A DNA stretch of 64,000 bases from Actinomycetes bacterium (GTDB taxonomy: Bacteria; Actinomycetota; Acidimicrobiia; Acidimicrobiales; Microtrichaceae): the NCBI GenBank assembly GCA_024222295.1, contig JAAEPF010000051.1, positions 62,001-126,000 of the forward strand, read 5' to 3'. Both the position numbers and the translations under genes were made by a program. Each line of letters begins with the position of its first letter. Position 1 is the first letter of the stretch. Below the pieces are notes generated by a model. It saw nothing but the letters and a program-made list of their open reading frames with translations, ran no database searches and had not been told where the DNA came from. Below, one piece after another: positions 56,018 to 62,717 of the stretch.

Positions 56018-56076
56018 TTCTGGAGCCGTGAGGGACCACCGGCCCACGACAATGAGCCGAACGGCCCCGTGCAGGG
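56018..56076. repeat. Conserved 59-bp upstream block of small gene, copy 2
   Basis: Starts TTCTGGAGCCGTGAGGGACC on the plus strand and aligns without gaps to 45562-45620 (about 44 of 59 identical by eye, including GGGACCAC and ATGAGCCG). It lies 28 bp before the ATG of the small gene, the same distance as in copy 1. Confidence 0.6.
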
Positions 56077-56150
56077 ATCATGAGGCCCAGCGCATCAGAG
56101 CACCGTTCGCGTTGATGTCTCAGCAGGGCGGCTGCGTCGCTGCCGTCGGC

Positions 56151-57593
56151 TCAGAAATCCAGAGCGGACAGGTCTTCGTGCCAGTGACCGGCACGTCGGA
56201 CCGCTTCGGCCCAGCGGCCACGATCCGGCTCCGAAGCAGGCTCCACGGTCGCCCGCGGCGACCCGGTTGCTGCGATGTCGGCCCAGCCGCCCCATGTACC
56301 CGTGGCGAGGCCGGCGAGGAAACCGGCGCCCAGGGTGGTGGCCTCCCGCACCGCAGACACCTCCACGGGCACGCCGGTGGCGTCCGCCAGTGCCTGTACG
56401 AACACGTCGTTGGTCGACATGCCGCCATCCACCCTCAGCTTCTCGATCGGCATGCCCGAATCCTTGCGAGCAGCTTCCAGCAGGTCGGCGCCGCGGTGGG
56501 CCACACCCTCCAGCACCGCCCGGGTCACGTGGGCGGCGGTCGTCCCGCGCGTCACGCCGAGGAGCGCGCCGCGTGCCCCGTAGTCCCAGTACGGGGTGCC
56601 GAACCCGAGCAGAGCCGGCACGTAGGTGACGCCATCGGTGGACTCGACACTCGCCGCCAGCGCCTCTGACTCCGCGGCCGAACCGATCAGGCCCAGATCC
56701 TCCACTAGCCACTCGACATTGGTGCCGGCGGACAGCATCACGGCCTCGATGCCCCACGTGGGGCCCGAGGCGTCGCGCCAGCCGACGATGGGGAAGCAGC
56801 CCGCGCTGCCACGCCGGTCGAACTCGGCGCGTTCAGGACCCATGCACACGTCGAGCATCCCGCCGGTGCCGAAGGTGGCCTTGGCGTCCCCGGGCCGCAC
56901 GCAGCCCTGTCCGATGAGTGATGCCTGCTGGTCACCTGCGATGCCGCATATCGGAGGCGCACCGGGCAGGGCGGTCGCGGAGTCGACGTTGCCGGTGCTG
57001 TCGACAACCCTCGGCAGGGTGGATGCCGGGATACGCAGCCGCTCCAGCTTGGCGGGGTCCATGTGTGATCCGTCAGGCGCCATCAGCCCCCAGATACCGG
57101 CGTTCGACAGGTCGGTCACATGGTGGGCGCCCTCGGTCAGCAGCCAAACCATCCACGAGTCGGGCGTGCCGAAACACAGGTCGCGCTGTCTGTCGGGATC
57201 AACTGCGTCGAGGATGTTGGCCAGCTTCGTGGCCGACTCGTTGGGCGCGAACCTGAAGCCTTCGGCGGCGAGCACGAGGCAGTCGCCCACCGTGCGGAGG
57301 TCCTGCCAACCCTGCGCCGGAGCGACGGGCTCACCGGTCGTGCGGTCCCACACGATCGTGGTGGCGCGTTGGTTGGCGATGCCGACGGCCTCGACGGGAC
57401 CGTGCTCGTCGATCACCTGCCGGGCACAGTCGAGCGCGGCGGCGCCGTACGCGGCGGCGTCGAACTCCACCAGACCCTCGGCCGGTGTGTCGGGAAGGGT
57501 CGCCCCGGACAGTTCGTGGCTCACCGTGGCATCGGGATGCACCACGGATGCCCTCACGCTGGACGTGCCGAGGTCGATTACGAGGATGCTCAA
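56151..57593 (-). CDS. glpK: Glycerol kinase (FGGY family)
   Basis: 480 residues from TTG 57591-57593, preceded by AGGAGAAG; the frame is open upstream, but MSILVIDLGTSSVRASVV is the family start. It phosphorylates glycerol to glycerol-3-phosphate. Seen are DLGTSS (6-11), GIANQRATTIVWDRTTGEPV near 67-86 (substrate Arg), WLLTEGAHHVTDLSNAG near 146, GDQQASLIGQGCVRPGDAKA near 232, FGTGGMLDVC near 253, and LRVDGGMSTNDVFVQALAD near 388, the FGGY signature. Polyol specificity is best matched to glycerol but not certain. The partner dehydrogenase glpD lies at the window edge, six kilobases away on the same strand, not in one operon. Confidence 0.85.
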   Translation of the reverse strand: MSILVIDLGTSSVRASVVHPDATVSHELSGATLPDTPAEGLVEFDAAAYGAAALDCARQVIDEHGPVEAVGIANQRATTIVWDRTTGEPVAPAQGWQDLRTVGDCLVLAAEGFRFAPNESATKLANILDAVDPDRQRDLCFGTPDSWMVWLLTEGAHHVTDLSNAGIWGLMAPDGSHMDPAKLERLRIPASTLPRVVDSTGNVDSATALPGAPPICGIAGDQQASLIGQGCVRPGDAKATFGTGGMLDVCMGPERAEFDRRGSAGCFPIVGWRDASGPTWGIEAVMLSAGTNVEWLVEDLGLIGSAAESEALAASVESTDGVTYVPALLGFGTPYWDYGARGALLGVTRGTTAAHVTRAVLEGVAHRGADLLEAARKDSGMPIEKLRVDGGMSTNDVFVQALADATGVPVEVSAVREATTLGAGFLAGLATGTWGGWADIAATGSPRATVEPASEPDRGRWAEAVRRAGHWHEDLSALDF

Positions 57594-57627
57594 TGCTGCT
57601 TCTCCTGTGGCATCGGTTGGGCTGACT

Positions 57628-58065
57628 CTAGGACGCGTCGTCAGGGGTTGTGCTGCCCGTGCGATTCCAGCGGCGTCCGAACATTCCACCCAGCATCGCG
57701 GCGGTGGCCATCAGCAGTGCGAGCAGGGGGAACGCCACCCACGAAAGTGACTCGCCCCGCCAGATGCGGCTGATGATGCCGATGCCCTGCACAACGGCGT
57801 ACGCGATCGCGCCGCTTCCCGCGGCGTGTGACAGCGCCGCTTCGGGGCAGAGTCGCAGGACTCCCCATCCGCCGGCGGCGGCGCCGAAGAGGATCAGCAG
57901 CCACAGGAACAGGGTGACGGGTGACCCCTCGCCGATGTCCCCCGAGTTCACCAGCAGCTGATTGAACACCGCCACGGGGAGTGCCACCACCAGTGCTGTC
58001 ACCGCCCCGCGCCACATCGCCTGGGTGGGGGAGAGACTCTGCACGGGTTGGTCGGCCACGGCCAT
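57628..58065 (-). CDS. Four-helix membrane protein of unknown function
   Basis: 145 residues from ATG 58063-58065. Hydrophobic segments lie at about 19-37 (VTALVVALPVAVFNQLLV), 49-66 (LFLWLLILFGAAAGGWGV), 80-98 and 106-126. A polar C-terminus ends RRWNRTGSTTPDDAS. The spacing resembles small actinobacterial membrane proteins of the TIGR04086 type, but I cannot assign it. It is 34 bp from the glpK start on the same strand, so co-transcription with glpK is likely and it may relate to glycerol uptake or membrane function. A long open frame upstream is non-coding and contains a palindromic repeat. Confidence 0.7.
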   Translation of the reverse strand: MAVADQPVQSLSPTQAMWRGAVTALVVALPVAVFNQLLVNSGDIGEGSPVTLFLWLLILFGAAAGGWGVLRLCPEAALSHAAGSGAIAYAVVQGIGIISRIWRGESLSWVAFPLLALLMATAAMLGGMFGRRWNRTGSTTPDDAS

Positions 58066-58091
58066 AGAGGATCGCGCGTCCGGGTCGCTTC

Positions 58092-58130
58092 GTTGGTGCT
58101 GGATCACGCCAGGCGTGATCCAGCACCAAC
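58092..58130. repeat. Palindromic repeat, copy 1
   Basis: GTTGGTGCTGGATCACGCC and its perfect complement flank a single A: 19-bp arms. It lies in the intergenic region between the divergent membrane-protein gene and the DEAD-box gene. It matches copy 2 (60035-60075) in nearly every base and copy 3 (61076-61122) in about three of four. Confidence 0.9.
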
Positions 58131-58342
58131 AGAGCTGCCTCTCAGCGGCGGTTCGCGTCCTGCACGACCGCTCCTGTACAGTAATGACACCGCACGGACG
58201 TTCCGTGAGGGTCTCGCGATGTGGGTGAGCGCCGCCAGAGGCGAAGCGCCGCCCGATCTTCGGTCTCAGAGCCCGCCGTTTCGGCACAGTAAGGCTCCGC
58301 TGCTCGAGGATGTTGTCGAGCAGTTGAAACAGAGAGAAGAAG

Positions 58343-59983
58343 ATGTCCACCGTCACCTCATTCGACGATCTCGGCGCGCCGCGCCAGATCGTCTCCGCAC
58401 TCGCAGAGCGCGGAATCACCGAACCGTTCCCGATCCAGGCCGCAGTGCTGGCCGACGCCCTCGACGGGCGTGACATCCTCGGCCGTGCGCCGACGGGCTC
58501 GGGCAAGACGCTCGCATTCGGAATCCCCGTCGTGGCCCGCATGGACAAGGGTTCCAGGCGCCGCCCGACGGCCCTCGTCCTTTCGCCCACCCGTGAGCTG
58601 GCCGACCAGATCGCCGATGAACTGCGACCGCTCGCGTCCGCCATGGGCCACAGCGTGGCCGCCGTGTACGGCGGTGTCGGGTACAACCCGCAGCGACGAG
58701 CTCTCGACCGGGGCGCCTCGCTCGTGGTCGCCTGCCCCGGCCGGCTCGAGGACCTGCTCGAGTCCGATGCGCTCACTCTCGATGACGTCGACCATGTCGT
58801 CGTCGACGAAGCCGACCGGATGTCCGACATGGGCTTCCTGCCCGCAGTGCGGCGAATCGTCGGCGCCACCCACCCTGACCGTCACCTCCAACTCTTCTCC
58901 GCGACGCTCGAGGGACCGGTGGCGAAGCTCACCCGTGACTTCCAGCGTGACCCCGCCCGCCACGAGGTCGGCTCGGCCGAGCCCGACATGACGCTGGCCC
59001 ACCACATGTTCTGGTCGGTGCAGCGCACCGAACGCGTCCCGCACGTTGCCCAGTTCATCGACGCGGCCGGGTCCACGATCGTGTTCACCCGCACCCGCCA
59101 TGGTGCTGATCGCCTTGCGCGCCAGCTTGGCAAGAACGGGATCGACGCGGCCCCCATCCACGGGGGGCGCAGCCAAGCCCAGCGCACCCGCGCCCTCAAG
59201 GCGTTCGCCGACGACAAGGTGCAGGCGCTTGTGGCAACCGACGTCGCAGCCCGCGGCATCCACGTCGACGACGTCGGCGCAGTCGTGCACTTCGATCCAC
59301 CGGAGGACGGCGCCACCTACGTGCACCGTTCCGGCCGCACCGCGCGCGCCGGCGCTTCCGGCATGGTGCTGTCGATGGTGGAGCCGTCGGCTGCCAAGTC
59401 AACCCGCAAGATGCAGAAGTCACTGGGCCTGCCCGTCGGGGTCACCGATCCCGACATAGCCGAGGTCCGCGAGATCCACTCGCAGCAGCCGGGCGGGCCC
59501 GCACGGCCCGCAGCCGAGCGCCAGCGCCCAGAAGCCCGCAGGCAGGAGCGCAAGAAGCCGCAGCAGGCACGGGCGCAACGCGAGGACCGTCACGAGCACC
59601 GCGGCGACTCCCACGACCAGCCGGCGCGCAAGCACTCCGAGCACAAGCGCACCGACGACCGCCACGATGGTTCCAGGCGGATGGGAGCAACGCCCTCCGA
59701 CGACCGAGCCCGGCCGGGCAAGTCGCGTGACAAGGGCAAGGGCCAGGCCCACCCGGACCCGGGTGACGGCGAACTCACCGGACGGGTTTCGCACTACTCG
59801 AGGCGCAAGGGATTCGGGTTCATCAAGGTGAAGGGCCGCAAGGACCTCTTCGTGCACATCTCGGGAGTCCAGGGTGAGCCGGCACAGGTGCTCACCAAGG
59901 GCAACCAGGTGGCGTTCGAGGTCGAAAAGGGCCGCAAGGGGCCGATCGCGGTCAACGTGCGCTCCCTCAGCAAGTCCCACTGA
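58343..59983 (+). CDS. DEAD-box RNA helicase fused to C-terminal cold-shock domain
   Basis: 546 residues. Helicase core 1-370: Q-motif FDDLGAP...FPIQAA, Walker A APTGSGKT (49-56), PTRELADQIA near 91, DEAD box VVDEADRM near 153, SAT near 183, and HRSGRTARAG near 328. Residues about 390-470 are a very polar Arg/His/Asp/Glu/Lys linker. From about 472 to 546 a cold-shock domain follows: LTGRVSHYSRRKGFGFIKVK, then DLFVHISGVQ, with RNP1 KGFGFI and RNP2 DLFVHI. It would unwind structured RNA, with the CSD as an extra RNA clamp. The 5' leader of about 200 nt includes an AT-rich promoter-like TGTACAGTAATGACAC and a hairpin GCTCGA/TCGAGC, consistent with cold regulation, which is inference. AGAAG precedes ATG 58343. 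Confidence 0.92.
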   Translation: MSTVTSFDDLGAPRQIVSALAERGITEPFPIQAAVLADALDGRDILGRAPTGSGKTLAFGIPVVARMDKGSRRRPTALVLSPTRELADQIADELRPLASAMGHSVAAVYGGVGYNPQRRALDRGASLVVACPGRLEDLLESDALTLDDVDHVVVDEADRMSDMGFLPAVRRIVGATHPDRHLQLFSATLEGPVAKLTRDFQRDPARHEVGSAEPDMTLAHHMFWSVQRTERVPHVAQFIDAAGSTIVFTRTRHGADRLARQLGKNGIDAAPIHGGRSQAQRTRALKAFADDKVQALVATDVAARGIHVDDVGAVVHFDPPEDGATYVHRSGRTARAGASGMVLSMVEPSAAKSTRKMQKSLGLPVGVTDPDIAEVREIHSQQPGGPARPAAERQRPEARRQERKKPQQARAQREDRHEHRGDSHDQPARKHSEHKRTDDRHDGSRRMGATPSDDRARPGKSRDKGKGQAHPDPGDGELTGRVSHYSRRKGFGFIKVKGRKDLFVHISGVQGEPAQVLTKGNQVAFEVEKGRKGPIAVNVRSLSKSH

Positions 59984-60034
59984 CCCCAGCCGGGACGCGC
60001 AGCTTCCTGCTGATCAAGTGCTGCAGCCTCGTTC

Positions 60035-60075
60035 CGTTGGTGCTGGATCACGCCATGCGTGATCCAGCACCAACG
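60035..60075. repeat. Palindromic repeat, copy 2
   Basis: CGTTGGTGCTGGATCACGC, three bases CAT, then its perfect complement: 19-bp arms, almost identical to copy 1. It begins 52 bp after the DEAD-box gene and may act as its terminator, but the flanking copies argue for an interspersed repeat family. Confidence 0.9.
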
Positions 60076-60186
60076 AAAGCCCCGGGGGGAGCCCGGGGGA
60101 GAGCCCAGGGGTAGAGCCCCGGGGAGGGCCCCCAGAGGGTGCAGGTCAGCCGTGGCGAGCGGTCGCAGCGGTTAGGGTCCCCGGCC

Positions 60187-61029
60187 ATGCAGGTGGAGCA
60201 GCTCTGGCGGTACCCCGTGAAGTCGATGTTGGGCGAGGTCGTCGACAGCGTCGACCTGGTGGCGGCCGGCGTCGCAGGCGACCGGGGCTGGGCGGTCCGC
60301 GACGAAGAGCGTGGCGGCATCCGCGGGGCCAAGAAGATCGGTGGCCTCATGAAGCTGGGTGCCTCCTACTACGCCGAGCCCGGCGGACCGGTCACCATCG
60401 CCCTGCCCGACGGCATGGCGACTGGATCGTCCGACTCGGATGTCAACGAGAAGCTGTCGGCCGCCCTCGGTCACGAGGTGTCGCTCTGGCCACTCATGCC
60501 AGCCGATGACCTCGACCACTACCGCCGGGGCGCTCCTGACAGCGAGGACATGCTCGAGGAGTTGCGCGGCATCTTCGGGCGCACCGAGGACGAGCCACTG
60601 CCCGACCTCTCGGTGTTCCCGCCGGAGATCATCGAGTTCGAGTCGCCGCCGGGGAGCTACGTGGATGCTTTCCCGCTGATGCTGATGACCACCTCCGCGC
60701 TGCGCTCGCTGTCGGAGGCGCTGCCTGACTCGGTCATCGACGTGCGCCGGTTCCGGCCGAGCATCCTCATCGATTCGGGTGACGAACAGGGCCATCCGGA
60801 ACTGGGTTGGGAGGGGCGCCGCCTGAGGATCGGCAACGCTGAACTGGAGCTCACGGCCGCGTGTCCCAGGTGTGTGATGGTCACCCGCGAGGTGACCGAC
60901 GACATACCGCAGGACCGTGCGGTCCTGCGCCACATCGTCGCCGAACTCGACCAGTGTGTCGGCATCTACGCCAACGTGACGGTCCCCAGCTCGGTCGCCA
61001 GAGGCGACGAAGTCGAGCTACTCGACTGA
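60187..61029 (+). CDS. MOSC domain-containing protein
   Basis: 280 residues. The N-terminal beta-barrel part starts MQVEQLWRYPVKSMLGEVVD, with the usual AAGVAGDRGWAVRDEE near 26-41. The MOSC core has YVDAFPLMLMTTSALRSLSE near 158, VIDVRRFRPSILIDSGDE near 181-198, the strand GRRLRIGNAELELTAACPRC near 210-229, then VMVTREVTDD. The Cys in AACPRCVMVT is the predicted sulfur- or molybdenum-cofactor-binding residue of this family, which includes mARC and YiiM-type enzymes. So it may reduce N-hydroxylated compounds or carry activated sulfur. ATG 60187 is the family-consistent start. Confidence 0.88.
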   Translation: MQVEQLWRYPVKSMLGEVVDSVDLVAAGVAGDRGWAVRDEERGGIRGAKKIGGLMKLGASYYAEPGGPVTIALPDGMATGSSDSDVNEKLSAALGHEVSLWPLMPADDLDHYRRGAPDSEDMLEELRGIFGRTEDEPLPDLSVFPPEIIEFESPPGSYVDAFPLMLMTTSALRSLSEALPDSVIDVRRFRPSILIDSGDEQGHPELGWEGRRLRIGNAELELTAACPRCVMVTREVTDDIPQDRAVLRHIVAELDQCVGIYANVTVPSSVARGDEVELLD

Positions 61030-61075
61030 CCACGACAGCATCCCTGGCCAGCCGAACCCGACCTGCCGCCACTTT

Positions 61076-61122
61076 GCTGGTGCTGAATCACGTTGTGGGT
61101 GCTTCAGCGCGAACAGAACTGC
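61076..61122. repeat. Palindromic repeat, degenerate copy 3
   Basis: GCTGGTGCTGAATCACG followed by a right arm with several mismatches and the flank AACAGAACTGC. It aligns without gaps to 58092-58138, about 35 of 47 positions by eye. It lies between the convergent MOSC and flavoprotein genes. Confidence 0.65.
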
Positions 61123-61144
61123 GAGCGGGGCCGGGCGAGCGGGG

Positions 61145-62698
61145 TCAGGGGAGGTCCGCAGTGCCGAAGGGGGAGGGGAGGCCCAGCTTCGCGGGGTTGA
61201 GGATGCCGTTGGGGTCGAGGGCGTCCTTGATCGACACCAGCACGTCGTGCGCCGGGCCGAGGGACTGGCGGAGCCACTCGCCCCGATGCAGGCCGATGCC
61301 GTGGTGGTGCGACACCGAACAGCCCCCGGCGAGCGTCGCCGATTGACCGGCCGCCCACATCTGGCGGTGCAGTTCGGCTTTCGACTCGAGTGTGTCCTCG
61401 GCCGGCTTGCCTGCGAACGTGAAGTAGAGGCATGCGCCGTCTGTGTAGCTGTGACTGGCGTGCGCGGAAGCGGCGAGGCAGCCGGGAACCTCGAGCATCG
61501 CCGCTGTTGCCGATTCATACGCTGTGGTGAGCACGGACCACGGCCCGGACACCTCCATGGTGTCGACCACCAGCCCACCCGCAATCAGCGGTTCCAGCTG
61601 GCTCACATCGTTGCGCTTGCCCATCCAGTGGTCGACGAGGCCGTCGTCCAGCACCTCGGCGGCGGTTCCATCAAGGGCCCGTGCCTCCTCGCAGGCAACC
61701 TGATGGACCGCGTCGATCAGAACCGGATCGCCTTCGTCGAGTACCAGCACCACGTTGCGGTCGGTGCCGACGGCGTAGTTGCGGTCGGACTCCACGCCGT
61801 CGTAGAGGCGTAGCACGGCGGGGGTGGCTCCCCGGCGCAGGATCCGGCGGCAGAAGTCGAGCCCGTCCGCGAAGCCGGGAAACGACCAGGCGCCACGGAC
61901 ACTGGCAGAAGGCGCTGGATGTGCCCGCAGCCGTGCAGAGGTGATCACGCCGAGCGTGCCCTCCGAGCCCACGAAGAGTTGGTTGAGGTCCGGGCCGGTG
62001 GCGGACCTCGGTGCGCCACCAGTGCTGATGGTCGTGCCGTCGGCAAGTGCCACGTCCAGGCCCACGACCATGTCTTCGATCTTGCCGTAGCGGGTGGAGA
62101 ACTGGCCTGCACCCCGGCAGGCCAGCCAGCCTCCGACCGTCGACAGGGTCATCGATTGCGGCCAGTGCCCGACGGTGAGTCCGTGCTGCCGGCGCAGATC
62201 GTCCTCGAAGCGGTCACCGAAGGTGCCGGCGGCCACGTCGACGACCAGTGACTCGTCGTCGACCGAGCGGATGCCTGCCAGTCCGCACAGGTCGAGCACC
62301 ACGCCGCCGAACACGGGCACCGAGCCGCCCAGCACCCCGGAGCGACCGGCGGCGGCGGTAACGGGCACGCCGGCTTCGTTGCAGGCGGCCAGGATCGCGG
62401 CGACCTGATCGTCGGCATCCGGGCGCACGAGAACTGCGCCCCTGGCCGGAACCTTGCCATCGACCGCCCATGTCATTGCGAGCGGCCACCAGTCACGACT
62501 GGCCTCGACCACAGCGGCGTCGTCGGAACTCACCGCGGCGCCGGTCCGTTCCAGGCGCGTCACGAGATTGTCGGGCACGTGCACGGCCGGGGTGGCGCTG
62601 AGCGCTGCGGCGCCGGCCGCGCCACCTTCGATCGCAATGGGCGCAGTGGGCGCGCCGGGGCCGAGTTCGTGGGCGGGAAGTCCGGAGTCGTTGGCCAT
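61145..62698 (-). CDS. FAD-binding oxidase, alkyldihydroxyacetonephosphate synthase-like
   Basis: 517 residues from ATG 62696-62698. The PCMH-type FAD domain has VPVTAAAGRSGVLGGSVPVF near 111-130, LDLCGLAGIRSVDDESLVVD, LTVGHWPQSMTLSTVGGWLA near 170-189 and QLFVGSEGTLGVITSARLRA near 237-256. The C-terminal FAD-oxidase domain ends CSVSHHHGIGLHRGEWLRQS near 460-479, where the HHHGIG matches the catalytic His cluster of alkyl-DHAP synthase (AGPS). AGPS swaps the acyl of acyl-DHAP for a fatty alcohol to start ether lipids. This is a family-level call; relatives also act on D-lactate or glycolate. It sits just after glpD on the same strand with a 19-bp gap, linking it to glycerol/DHAP metabolism. 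Confidence 0.85.
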   Translation of the reverse strand: MANDSGLPAHELGPGAPTAPIAIEGGAAGAAALSATPAVHVPDNLVTRLERTGAAVSSDDAAVVEASRDWWPLAMTWAVDGKVPARGAVLVRPDADDQVAAILAACNEAGVPVTAAAGRSGVLGGSVPVFGGVVLDLCGLAGIRSVDDESLVVDVAAGTFGDRFEDDLRRQHGLTVGHWPQSMTLSTVGGWLACRGAGQFSTRYGKIEDMVVGLDVALADGTTISTGGAPRSATGPDLNQLFVGSEGTLGVITSARLRAHPAPSASVRGAWSFPGFADGLDFCRRILRRGATPAVLRLYDGVESDRNYAVGTDRNVVLVLDEGDPVLIDAVHQVACEEARALDGTAAEVLDDGLVDHWMGKRNDVSQLEPLIAGGLVVDTMEVSGPWSVLTTAYESATAAMLEVPGCLAASAHASHSYTDGACLYFTFAGKPAEDTLESKAELHRQMWAAGQSATLAGGCSVSHHHGIGLHRGEWLRQSLGPAHDVLVSIKDALDPNGILNPAKLGLPSPFGTADLP

Positions 62699-62717
62699 CC
62701 GCGAGACGCTACCGGCC

